Made by a program: the position numbers and the translations under genes. From Tenacibaculum sp. M341 (GTDB taxonomy: Bacteria; Bacteroidota; Bacteroidia; Flavobacteriales; Flavobacteriaceae), in the NCBI RefSeq assembly GCF_004337695.1, contig NZ_SJXJ01000003.1:124001-188000 (forward strand): a stretch of DNA of 64,000 bases, read 5' to 3'. This document shows positions 55,328 to 63,611 of this stretch, piece by piece. The stretch's first letter is position 1, and each line of letters starts with the position of its first letter. The notes below the pieces were generated by a model. The model was not told the origin of the DNA and searched no databases. It was given only the letters and a program-made list of their open reading frames with translations.

Positions 55328-56068
55328 ATGAGTCTCAATCAAAAAATAAATTCAAACCTTAAAAGTTTGTTTCTTGAAAACTTCAAGGAAATTCAATATG
55401 CATCACTTTTACAATGGCTCGATTTACTTGAAGTAGAAAATCCAGACATATACAGTATTAATGATGAAAAGATGGTTAAACTTTACGACCAATCTGTAAT
55501 TGAGAATTTTAAATTAGTAAAAGGAAATAAAAAACTATTGGAATGCTATGAAAAAGCTATTGCATTTGATATTAACGAAACCGAAATTATTAATGGGTTT
55601 TCAGGGGACTTAATATCATCATTCGAAAAAATCAAAAAAGGAATTAGAAAAATTGAAGATTCTAAAATTCAAATAATCCTTCTTACTTATAGTTTTGAAC
55701 CACATGCATGGATAAGTGGATTCGGAGAAGGCAATTACCCAATTTTAGAAAAACCAAAACACTTTGATTTTAACTACAAAAATGATTTCTTTGAAATGAT
55801 GGGACATGTCGACTACTCAAAAATTTGGAGTAACCTAATAGAGCTTGAAGAGTGTTTAGAGGAAGCCGAGATATTTGATGATATCTTTGATACTGATTTT
55901 TTTCAAAGTTTAAGGAATTCGTACATATATAAAACCTATTTACTGCTGAATAAAGCATTCGAACAGAATAAAACGAAATTATTTAATGGACTTGATTTTA
56001 AAAAGCCACTATCTATTTATGGACACGAGCACGACTGCGAAAAGATAAACGTTTTCTGTTATGAATAA
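55328..56068 (+). CDS. Cassette-type hypothetical protein
   Basis: 246 residues, acidic, helical, no signal peptide, no motif recognised (LLQWLDLLEVENPDIYSIND, ILLTYSFEPHAWISGFGEG). It sits between the attC-like palindrome and a family-3 repeat, starting 12 bases after the palindrome. Function unknown. Confidence 0.7.
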   Translation: MSLNQKINSNLKSLFLENFKEIQYASLLQWLDLLEVENPDIYSINDEKMVKLYDQSVIENFKLVKGNKKLLECYEKAIAFDINETEIINGFSGDLISSFEKIKKGIRKIEDSKIQIILLTYSFEPHAWISGFGEGNYPILEKPKHFDFNYKNDFFEMMGHVDYSKIWSNLIELEECLEEAEIFDDIFDTDFFQSLRNSYIYKTYLLLNKAFEQNKTKLFNGLDFKKPLSIYGHEHDCEKINVFCYE

Positions 56069-56110
56069 AAAACTGGCTACAACAATATTTTAGTATGACC
56101 TTTTAAAAGC

Positions 56111-56312
56111 ATTAAAATAATACAGTAAAGTGATGTTATTGTATGAAAATTTAATATTAAAAGCATTGTACAACTATTATTATTTTATAAATTTAATGTT
56201 CTAAAAAAAGATTAAGAAATAAGCGATTAAACCTCCTATTCCTTTTTATTTTTTCAAAGCAATATATAAATATATGTAATATTAATCTAGATAGAATTGT
56301 GTTTAGTCTAGG
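56111..56312. repeat. Family-3 direct repeat, copy 2
   Basis: Matches 52887-53090 at most positions. The terminal palindrome is degenerate here (GATAGAATTGTGTTTAGTC). Together the two copies flank the DUF262 gene and the next gene as a 3.2-kb unit. Confidence 0.75.
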
Positions 56313-56330
56313 TTAGATTTAGGTGGAAAA

Positions 56331-56358
56331 AACTGAACCGTATGGTTAAGTTTTTTTT
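56331..56358 (+). terminator. Intrinsic terminator upstream of the methyltransferase operon
   Basis: AACTGAACC pairs with GGTTAAGTT (one mismatch) around GTAT, followed by eight T. It would insulate the next operon from upstream transcription. Confidence 0.7.
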
Positions 56359-56441
56359 AGCTGCGTGCTTCTGCCAAAAAAGGATTTTGCCTTTACACAT
56401 CAGCGCATCCAGTTAAATTAACAATAACAAAAAGATTATTC

Positions 56442-56461
56442 CAAATAAGTTAATATATTTG
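56442..56461 (+). promoter_or_regulatory. Promoter with overlapping inverted repeat
   Basis: TATATTTG (56454-56461) fits the Bacteroidetes -7 box, 26 bases before the GTG start at 56488. CAAATA (56442-56447) and TATTTG (56456-56461) form an inverted repeat over the box, a plausible operator for the XRE protein encoded next. No good -33 TTG is seen. Confidence 0.5.
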
Positions 56462-56487
56462 TGTTTAAAGCAAATTAATTTTCAAAA

Positions 56488-56691
56488 GTGGAAATAAATA
56501 GAATCAAAGTTGTTCTTGCAGAGACTAAAAGAAAAAACAAATGGTTAGCTGAACAATTAAATAAGGATGAATCGACAATATCTCAATGGTGTACAAATGC
56601 TAGACAACCTTCATTAGATACATTATTAAATATAGCTAATGTATTAAATGTTGATATTAGACTTTTATTAAACTCAACAACAGATAAATAA
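56488..56691 (+). CDS. XRE-family regulator (controller-type)
   Basis: 67 residues starting at GTG 56488. A Cro/C1 HTH fills the protein: AETKRKNKWLAEQLNKDESTISQWCTNARQPSLDTLLNIANVL. Its stop is directly followed by the ATG of the methyltransferase gene, so both are co-translated. Controller proteins of this size time expression of restriction-modification genes. It probably represses from the inverted repeat over the promoter. Confidence 0.88.
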   Translation: MEINRIKVVLAETKRKNKWLAEQLNKDESTISQWCTNARQPSLDTLLNIANVLNVDIRLLLNSTTDK

Positions 56692-57900
56692 ATGGAGAAT
56701 AAAAAGACATATATTGATTTATTCTCAGGGTGTGGAGGACTCTCGCTTGGACTTCATAATGCTGGCTGGAAAGGAGTTTTTGCAGTTGAAAAAAGTGAAG
56801 ATGCTTTTAAAACATTAGAACATAATTTAATTAAAAAGAAAAAGCATTTTGAATGGCCTAATTGGTTGGGAAAACCAAAAAATCACGATATTAATGAAAT
56901 AATAGAGCATCATTCTAAAAATTTAAAATCTTTAAGAGGTAAAATTGATTTAGTTGCGGGAGGGCCTCCTTGCCAAGGTTTTTCAATGGCAGGTAGAAGG
57001 ATTGAAAATGATTCAAGAAATGATTTAATCAATTCATACGTAAAGTTTATTGATTTAGTAAAACCTAAATTAATTTTTTTTGAAAATGTAAAAGGATTTA
57101 CTCAAGGCTTTAAAAAAAACAACACAAAAGGTGAAGCCTATTCTATTTATGTAAAAAAAGAACTTGAAAAAGTTGGATACTCTGTAAAAGGTCAATTAAT
57201 AAACTTTGCCGATTACGGAATACCACAAAAAAGAACAAGATTTATTTTAGTAGGTATTCAAAATAGTTTTGTTGAAAGTACTCCAAACCTTAATGAAGAG
57301 ACATTTTTTGAGGAAATTAAAAATAACAAAGAAGCTTTTTTAATAAATAAAAAACTTACTATTAATCCGACTTTAGAAAATGCAATTTCAGATTTACTGC
57401 AATCTAACGGAGTTATTGATTCCGAAACTCCAAATTTCAAAGCTGGAATTTATGGAGAAATAAAATCTGATTATCAAAAATATCTTAGGAAATACAAAAG
57501 GCAAGAAAGTAAAGTTGATAGTCATAGATTTGCAAAACATACAGATGTTGTAAAAAACAGATTTCAAATTGCTTTAAATGAAAACTTGACGAGTGCAACA
57601 TATAGGGAACGATTTAACCTAAAAAAGAGTAGCACAAAAATTCTAGACGCAAATAAGCCTACTCCTACAATAACAACTTTACCTGATGATTATATACATT
57701 ATTGCGAACCAAGAATTATGACTGTTCGCGAATATGCTCGTATACAGTCATTTCCAGATACTTATCAATTTAAAGGAAAATATACAACTGGCGGTAAAAG
57801 AAGAACACAAGAAGTTCCTAGATATTCACAAATTGGAAATGCAATTCCTCCTTTATTTGGAGAACAGGCAGGTTTAGTTTTAAAACAACTAATTCAATAA
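56692..57900 (+). CDS. DNA cytosine-5 methyltransferase
   Basis: 402 residues. Motif I DLFSGCGGLSLGL (9-21), motif IV GGPPCQGFSMAGRR with catalytic Cys94, motif VI FENVKGF, motif VIII QKRTRFILVG, a target-recognition region about 215-345, and motif X QIGNAIPPLFGEQAG at the end. All elements of an active m5C methylase are present. Target sequence unknown. TAATG overlap couples it to the next gene. No restriction nuclease gene follows. Confidence 0.95.
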   Translation: MENKKTYIDLFSGCGGLSLGLHNAGWKGVFAVEKSEDAFKTLEHNLIKKKKHFEWPNWLGKPKNHDINEIIEHHSKNLKSLRGKIDLVAGGPPCQGFSMAGRRIENDSRNDLINSYVKFIDLVKPKLIFFENVKGFTQGFKKNNTKGEAYSIYVKKELEKVGYSVKGQLINFADYGIPQKRTRFILVGIQNSFVESTPNLNEETFFEEIKNNKEAFLINKKLTINPTLENAISDLLQSNGVIDSETPNFKAGIYGEIKSDYQKYLRKYKRQESKVDSHRFAKHTDVVKNRFQIALNENLTSATYRERFNLKKSSTKILDANKPTPTITTLPDDYIHYCEPRIMTVREYARIQSFPDTYQFKGKYTTGGKRRTQEVPRYSQIGNAIPPLFGEQAGLVLKQLIQ

Positions 57901-60458
57901 TGGGAAATGAATTAGAGTTTAAAATAAGTACTGGTTTAAAAGATATCATCGGTAAGGATTTAATTACTGATGAATTTATTGCCGTTTTTGAATTAGTTAA
58001 AAATTCTTACGATGCATTTGCTAAAAATGTAATCATTACAATTGAGGATGATAAATTAATTATTTCGGATGATGGAAAAGGAATGTCCTTAGATGATTTA
58101 AAAAACAAATGGTTATTTGTCGCTTATTCAGCAAAAAAAGATAATTCTGAAGACAACAATGATTCTGGCAAAAACGAATCATATCGTGATATAATTCAAG
58201 AAAGAAAACATTATGCCGGTGCAAAAGGTATTGGTAGGTTCTCCAGTGATAGATTAGGAAAAGTACTTACCATAAAAACAAAAAAAAATGATTCAAAATT
58301 AGAAGAATTAGAAATTGATTGGTCTAAATTTGAAACCAATCAAAAAAACACATTTGAAACTGTAAAAGTTAACCACAATACACTTGATAAAACTGTAAAA
58401 TTCCCTAAAAACTCTAACTCTGGAACTATCTTAGAAATCTCTAACTTATACAATGTATGGGATAGAACGAGAATATTAGCTTTAAAACACTCTCTTGAAA
58501 AACTAATAAACCCTTTTTCTGAAAAAAATGACTTCAATATTGAAATTATTTGCAAAAAGGAATTAAGCGAAGACAGAAATGGGGTTTACACAACTGGGAG
58601 TAAAGAAATTAAGGGAAAAAAATATTTTGACAGAGATAAAGTAAACGGTTCTATAAAAAATGCAATTCTTGACATTTTAGAATTAAAGACTTCTCAAATT
58701 ACTTTTAAAATTTCAAAAGGTAAAATTGAAACTCAGATAATTGATAGAGGAGAATTAATTTATCACATAAAAGAACCTTCAAAAGAGTTTAAAATAATCA
58801 AAAACCTGCAAATTGATTTATATTTTTTAAATCGTTCAGCTAAACACAACTTCTCTCTAAAAATGGGAATTCAACCAATACAATTTGGTTCTATATTCTT
58901 ATTTAAAAATGGATTTAGAGTGCAACCTTTTGGTGAAAAAGGTGATGATAGTTGGGGTATAGATTTTAGAGCTCAACAAGGTTATAATAGATTTTTAGGA
59001 ACTAGAAACTTATTTGGACGAGTTTCAATTTCGACAAATGACACGGAACAATTCAAAGAAGTATCTAGTAGAGATGGAGGTTTAATAGAAACTCCTGGCT
59101 ACTATGAATTAATGAATGCATTTAAATTAGCTCATAGAAGACTTGAAAGATATGTAGTTGGAGTACTTTGGGGTGAAGGATTTAAAAGGCAAAAATATTT
59201 TGGAAACAATGTTGATAAAGCAGAACAATATAAACTTCAATTATCAACAGATAAAGATTCTGAAAATATAGATGTTATAAAATCTAATTTAGGTAGTAAA
59301 CTAGATTTTATTCAAATTATTAAAAGTTTAAGTAATAATAAAGAAGTTGAAATTATTGATTTTAATAGGGACTTCATTGATTTAGTAAATGAAAAAATTG
59401 ATGAGTCACAAATTAAATTTATTTCAGATTTAAAAGATATTGCTGAAAAAACAAGTGACCACAAACTTCAAAATAAAGTAGATAATATAGAAAAAGCTTT
59501 CGAAAAGTTAAAAAAAGAAAAAGAAAAAGCCGAAAAAAGAGCAAAAGAAGAAGAAAGGAGAAGAAAAGAAGCTGAAAAAAGAGCTGAGTTAGAAAAGAAA
59601 AAAAGAGAGCTTGAAGAAAAGAAGAGAAAAGAGGCTGAAGAAAAAAAGAGAAAAGCTGAGCTAGAAACAGTAAAAAAAGAGAAAGAAAGAGCTTTAGCTG
59701 AATTAGCGCAATTAAAAGCTGAAAAAAAAGCGCGTGAAGAAAAAGAGAAAAGAAAAGACATATCAGATAAACTCTCTATTGAAACCAAAAAAAATCAGTA
59801 TTTAACTGCAACAAGGAAAACATTAAGTGATGATGCAGAGCAATTAGTACATTCAATAGATTTGTATGTTGGTAATGCTTCAAAATATGTTACCGAACTA
59901 CTTACATCAGATATAAATGAGCAAACCAAATCCAAAATCTACTCAATTAAGAGTAACATTGATAAGGCTATTAAAGTCTCACAAATAATTATTAAGTCTA
60001 ACTTTGATTATAAGTTTACTAACCAAAGAATAAATTTACCACAATACATCAAAGAATATCTAAATGATATTAATACTTCTAGAAAAGACGTTACTATCAA
60101 AACAGGAAATTTATTTGAGAAGTACTCATTAATAAATCCAATAGACATTGACATTATTCTTGATAATTTGGTTTCCAATTCTATTAAGGCTAAATCAAAA
60201 AATATTTTAGTTGAATTTTCTAAGAACAATAAAAATTTAGAAATTCTATATTATGATGATGGAATTGGCTTAAGTGAATTACTTTCTAAAAACCCTAAAT
60301 CTATCTTTGAACTGGGTGTGAGAGACTCTAAAGAGAAAGGTTCAGGTATTGGTATGTTTGATGTAAAAAAAAGAATTACAAATCTTAAGGGGTCAATTGA
60401 TTTTATTGGAAATAATATAAAATTGAAAGGAGCTTCGTTTAAAATAGTTTTGAAATGA
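57900..60458 (+). CDS. Double-GHKL, histidine-kinase-like ATPase
   Basis: 852 residues. An N-terminal GHKL domain of HSP90/MutL/MORC type: N box ELVKNSYDAF (31-40), G1 DDGKGM (57-62), lid GAKGIGRFSSDRLGK, followed by a transducer-like region to about 440. A highly charged coiled coil spans about 530-625. Then comes a DHp-like helical hairpin with candidate phospho-acceptor His651 (LVHSIDLYVG) and a second HATPase_c domain (N box LDNLVSNSIKA, G1 DDGIGL, G2 GSGIGM). So it combines a DNA-clamp-like ATPase with a kinase core; the receiver partner is encoded next (4-base ATGA overlap). No transmembrane segment: a cytoplasmic sensor. Confidence 0.88.
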   Translation: MGNELEFKISTGLKDIIGKDLITDEFIAVFELVKNSYDAFAKNVIITIEDDKLIISDDGKGMSLDDLKNKWLFVAYSAKKDNSEDNNDSGKNESYRDIIQERKHYAGAKGIGRFSSDRLGKVLTIKTKKNDSKLEELEIDWSKFETNQKNTFETVKVNHNTLDKTVKFPKNSNSGTILEISNLYNVWDRTRILALKHSLEKLINPFSEKNDFNIEIICKKELSEDRNGVYTTGSKEIKGKKYFDRDKVNGSIKNAILDILELKTSQITFKISKGKIETQIIDRGELIYHIKEPSKEFKIIKNLQIDLYFLNRSAKHNFSLKMGIQPIQFGSIFLFKNGFRVQPFGEKGDDSWGIDFRAQQGYNRFLGTRNLFGRVSISTNDTEQFKEVSSRDGGLIETPGYYELMNAFKLAHRRLERYVVGVLWGEGFKRQKYFGNNVDKAEQYKLQLSTDKDSENIDVIKSNLGSKLDFIQIIKSLSNNKEVEIIDFNRDFIDLVNEKIDESQIKFISDLKDIAEKTSDHKLQNKVDNIEKAFEKLKKEKEKAEKRAKEEERRRKEAEKRAELEKKKRELEEKKRKEAEEKKRKAELETVKKEKERALAELAQLKAEKKAREEKEKRKDISDKLSIETKKNQYLTATRKTLSDDAEQLVHSIDLYVGNASKYVTELLTSDINEQTKSKIYSIKSNIDKAIKVSQIIIKSNFDYKFTNQRINLPQYIKEYLNDINTSRKDVTIKTGNLFEKYSLINPIDIDIILDNLVSNSIKAKSKNILVEFSKNNKNLEILYYDDGIGLSELLSKNPKSIFELGVRDSKEKGSGIGMFDVKKRITNLKGSIDFIGNNIKLKGASFKIVLK

Positions 60459-61168
60459 GTCAAATAGAATTAAATTATTTAGTATTCGATGATGATCCTG
60501 AAGCCATTAATCAATACCACAATAAAATTAAAATAAGTGGGTGTATTATAACACCTATTGTTATTAATCCGATAGATTTTTACGATGCTGACTTAAATAA
60601 GTTTGAAGTTGAAAAATTCAAAAAAGGAATAATTCAAAAAACAAAAGGAAGAAATATCAATCTAATTATAACTGACTGGAATATTTTACCTGAAAATGAA
60701 GGGTTTTTAGGCATTAAAGGATGGGATATAATTGAATGGGTAATAGAAACTAAAGAAAAATGGAAAAGTCGCACTTTCTTAATTTACTCATCTGATATAA
60801 AAAAAGCTTCAGATTATGTTTTGCAAAAAATTAAAAAGGAAATAGAAGAGAAACCTGGAGATATTATTCCTTCTTTAGAATTTATACGAGAAATTATTGA
60901 GTTAAAAATAAAGTTTTGTAAAAGGAATGAGCAAAGATTTGAAGAAATAAAAACTTTGTTAAAAGAATCCAATACAATTTCAAATGTAGTACTTGATTCA
61001 TTAATATCATTCGATGAAAATACACTAATAAATACTGGGAATTCTGATTATGATGGTAAGAAAATATCAGAGATTTTAAATTTTAATAACCAAGATATTG
61101 GTGGCTTAAAATTCATTCGTGAATTTATTGAGTTATCAATTGCTCATTATTCTGATTTAAATGAATAA
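60455..61168 (+). CDS. Response-regulator-like receiver protein
   Basis: 237 residues. Acidic pair at FDDDPE (11-14), phospho-acceptor candidate Asp74 (LIITDWNIL), switch Ser in YSSDIKKA; so residues 1-125 form a receiver domain. The C-terminal 110 residues are helical without a DNA-binding motif (FIREIIELKIKFCKRNEQRF), suggesting a protein-protein output. Overlaps the next gene by 8 bases. Confidence 0.82.
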   Translation: MSQIELNYLVFDDDPEAINQYHNKIKISGCIITPIVINPIDFYDADLNKFEVEKFKKGIIQKTKGRNINLIITDWNILPENEGFLGIKGWDIIEWVIETKEKWKSRTFLIYSSDIKKASDYVLQKIKKEIEEKPGDIIPSLEFIREIIELKIKFCKRNEQRFEEIKTLLKESNTISNVVLDSLISFDENTLINTGNSDYDGKKISEILNFNNQDIGGLKFIREFIELSIAHYSDLNE

Positions 61169-61826
61169 TTATAAAAGTATTGTAATCATACATGCCAAGG
61201 ATAACTCAACTTTATTTTTAAGTAAATTTAAAGAAGAATTTGATAATATTTATTATTCATTTTCTTCTGATGAAAAATCGATTCAAAAGGCAAAAGAATT
61301 GATTTGTGATTTAGAACCTAAATCTCTAATTATTTATTTAGGACACGGAAGTTCTTCTGGACTCTATATCCCTGATAATACATTTGACTATCAAAAATAT
61401 TTTATTGATACAACTCAAGCAAATTTTTATTTTGACGAGCATGATATATTTTTATTGACTTGCAAGTCAAATGAATTTATAAAAAAAATATACAAACCTA
61501 ATTTCTCAATTGGATTTGGAAATATTATAAGTTCAAAAGAAGAATTAGATCATCATAATAAATACTCTGAAATAAAAAAAATATTAAGTGTTGATGAGAT
61601 TGATTTGTTTAATAATATATATGTAAAATCCTCAATTAAAGTTATCAAATTATTAATAAATGAAAAGATTCAATTCATTGATTTACCAAAATATTTACGT
61701 TTTCAATTTAACCAAGAGATAAATAAAATTTTATTAAATAAAAAAAATAATAATAGGATTGAATTAGCAAAATTACTATTTGAATTAAGGAATAAAATTG
61801 TAATCAAACAGAATTTAAGATCGTAA
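61161..61826 (+). CDS. CHAT-like caspase-fold peptidase
   Basis: 221 residues. His62 in LIIYLGHGSSSGLYI and Cys101 in DIFLLTCKSNEF are in the spacing and strand context of CHAT/caspase-like peptidases; no other known domain. It would be the effector of the operon, cutting a host or phage protein. The short length and lone domain suggest activation through a partner, most likely the receiver protein. Confidence 0.75.
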   Translation: MNNYKSIVIIHAKDNSTLFLSKFKEEFDNIYYSFSSDEKSIQKAKELICDLEPKSLIIYLGHGSSSGLYIPDNTFDYQKYFIDTTQANFYFDEHDIFLLTCKSNEFIKKIYKPNFSIGFGNIISSKEELDHHNKYSEIKKILSVDEIDLFNNIYVKSSIKVIKLLINEKIQFIDLPKYLRFQFNQEINKILLNKKNNNRIELAKLLFELRNKIVIKQNLRS

Positions 61827-61846
61827 ATAAAATCGACTATAAACTA

Positions 61847-62743
61847 CTACTTTGTGGTATCTTCTATAGTAATAGGAATACTCTTTTGAGAATTATGGAG
61901 TTTTAGCTCTTTAATATCAGCAGGCATACTTATTCCGTTTTTAGAAATTATGTTTTTAACATTTTTAATAACCTCACTTTTGGTTTCTAAGGCACCTCTT
62001 TTATATTCTTTCGTTTTTGTCCAAAAAATCACCTTTAAGTTTACAGTACTTACCCCTAAGTTGTCAACGGTAACAAAACATTTATGTTCTTCAGTATCAA
62101 TAACACCTAGTGTACCAATAACAGCCTTCAAAATTAGCTTTTTAGCAATATCAATACTATCATCATAATCAATACCTACCATAAAATCATTTCTATAATA
62201 ACCATCTTCAGTATAATTGTATACCGCTTTTTTAATAATATCACTGTTAGGAATGTACACGTCTCTACCATCAAAAGTTTTAAGTTTGGTATATCTAAAC
62301 TCTAACCCTTTTACTTTACCGAAAATATCATCAACTTTAACGGTGTCGTTAATATCAAAAGGTCTTTTAAAAGAAAGAATAACACCAGAAATAAAGTTTT
62401 CGCCAATATCTTTAAAAGCAAAACCAATAATTACAGTAGAGGCACCAACGGCAGCCAATAAACCAGTTGCAATACTTTGTAAGCCAGCTATTTTTAAAGC
62501 CAGCATTATTACAAGTGCTAATATTCCTAGTTTAAGAGTTCTACTTAAAAAATTAGTCATTAATTCATCGTGCGTTCTTTTAGAGATCGTTTTTTTAAAT
62601 GCATTAGCAATGAATTTAGAAAGTAAGAATCCGACGGTTATTATTAAAATACTAACAATGATTTTTGGAATCATTTCAATAAGACTATTCCAGTTTTCTA
62701 TAATCGTATTTTTTAGTTTTAATAAAGAGTTTTCAAAGTTCAT
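61847..62743 (-). CDS. Small-conductance mechanosensitive channel, MscS family
   Basis: 298 residues: three N-terminal TM helices (IVSILIITVGFLLSKFIA, LGILALVIMLALKIAGL, TGLLAAVGASTVIIGFAFKD), then the beta domain FKRPFDINDTVKVDDIFGKVKGLEFRYTKLKTFDGRDVYIPNSDI. It protects against hypo-osmotic shock. Convergent with the defence operon, 20 bases apart, with no clear terminator between them. Confidence 0.93.
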   Translation of the reverse strand: MNFENSLLKLKNTIIENWNSLIEMIPKIIVSILIITVGFLLSKFIANAFKKTISKRTHDELMTNFLSRTLKLGILALVIMLALKIAGLQSIATGLLAAVGASTVIIGFAFKDIGENFISGVILSFKRPFDINDTVKVDDIFGKVKGLEFRYTKLKTFDGRDVYIPNSDIIKKAVYNYTEDGYYRNDFMVGIDYDDSIDIAKKLILKAVIGTLGVIDTEEHKCFVTVDNLGVSTVNLKVIFWTKTKEYKRGALETKSEVIKNVKNIISKNGISMPADIKELKLHNSQKSIPITIEDTTK

Positions 62744-62803
62744 AAGAGAAATGTTTTTTATATGATGTTTTACAAGTTTTTGGATGTTTTTTTGTGTTCT
62801 CCG

Positions 62804-62998
62804 TTATGACTCTTGTTCTCTTAAGTAAGCCTCTCTATATTTTGCTTTTTGAAGTTTTTCTCTGTTTTGAATAGAAGGTTTTTTGTATTCTTTTTTGTCT
62901 TTAATTTGTTGTAAAACTTTGGTTTGTCTGTATTTTCGTTTATATCTTTTTAAGGCTCTTTCTATATTTTCGCCATCTTTAATTTCAATTCGTAACAT
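62804..62998 (-). CDS. rpsU: 30S ribosomal protein S21
   Basis: 64 residues. The N-terminus MLRIEIKDGENIERALKRYKRKY and the basic tail (KKPSIQNREKLQKAKYREAYLREQES) fit bacterial S21. A housekeeping gene, marking return to the core genome. Confidence 0.93.
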   Translation of the reverse strand: MLRIEIKDGENIERALKRYKRKYRQTKVLQQIKDKKEYKKPSIQNREKLQKAKYREAYLREQES

Positions 62999-63080
62999 AT
63001 ATAGTTTTTTGTTAATATCAGTTTCTAGGGTAATAAAGGTTTTAGTAGTTTTTGTAATAAAAACTATGGGTTTACCACTT

Positions 63081-63242
63081 TTAAGTGGTTTTTCTACCTC
63101 TTATTAAAGAAATGATAAACAGTACTAAAAAAATAAAGAATAGAATTTTAGCTATTTCTATAGAGGTTCCGGCAACTCCTGAGAATCCTAAAACTCCTGC
63201 GATTAAAGAAATGATTAAAAAGGTGATGGTCCATCGTAACAT
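63081..63242 (-). CDS. DUF1328-family small membrane protein
   Basis: 53 residues from ATG 63242: [20 protein letters not shown] then [19 protein letters not shown], the usual DUF1328 (YtjA-like) sequence with two hydrophobic segments. Inner membrane, function unknown, often stress-linked. A short hairpin (ACCACTT/AAGTGGT) overlaps the stop codon and may act as a terminator. Confidence 0.88.
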   Translation of the reverse strand: MLRWTITFLIISLIAGVLGFSGVAGTSIEIAKILFFIFLVLFIISLIRGRKTT

Positions 63243-63437
63243 ATATTTAAAGTTTTATTGTTAATAATTGTTTTTGTGAGTTACAAAATTACAGGGACGT
63301 TAAGGTTCGTCTTAGCTCATTTGTAATAAACATTGATTCATTTGCTTTGATATGAAATGAGCAAATAATCCAATGAAATGAACAAAAGCGTCAATGTGTT
63401 TAACAGTAGTTTTGTGTAAATTTTAAATTATAAAACA

Positions 63438-63605
63438 ATGAAACAAGGACCAGAAGATTTTAAAGTATTAAAAAAGAATGCTGAAAAAAGAGATAGAAAT
63501 TACATTTTTCAAAATAATAAAATTACACGTGTAGGTTTCTATATTGTATTAACATGTATTTTAATAGGAATATCCATGGTAGTAGTATCTGGAGTTTATC
63601 AATAA
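63438..63605 (+). CDS. Small single-TM protein
   Basis: 55 residues from ATG 63438: polar N-terminus (KQGPEDFKVLKKNAEKRDRN) and one TM helix (VGFYIVLTCILIGISMVVVS). Located 6 bases before the next gene, so probably in one operon with it. No family named. Confidence 0.65.
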   Translation: MKQGPEDFKVLKKNAEKRDRNYIFQNNKITRVGFYIVLTCILIGISMVVVSGVYQ

Positions 63606-63611
63606 TAGCTT

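Noticed and set aside
38000-56400. CRISPR array
   Set aside because: Repeats are 130-200 bases and separated by genes, not short repeats with equal spacers; no cas genes.
59468-59788. Minus-strand Ser/Phe-rich frame
   Set aside because: Mirror of the Lys/Glu-rich coiled coil of the GHKL ATPase.
61950-62765. Plus-strand frames opposite the MscS gene
   Set aside because: Antisense to a well-recognised MscS protein.
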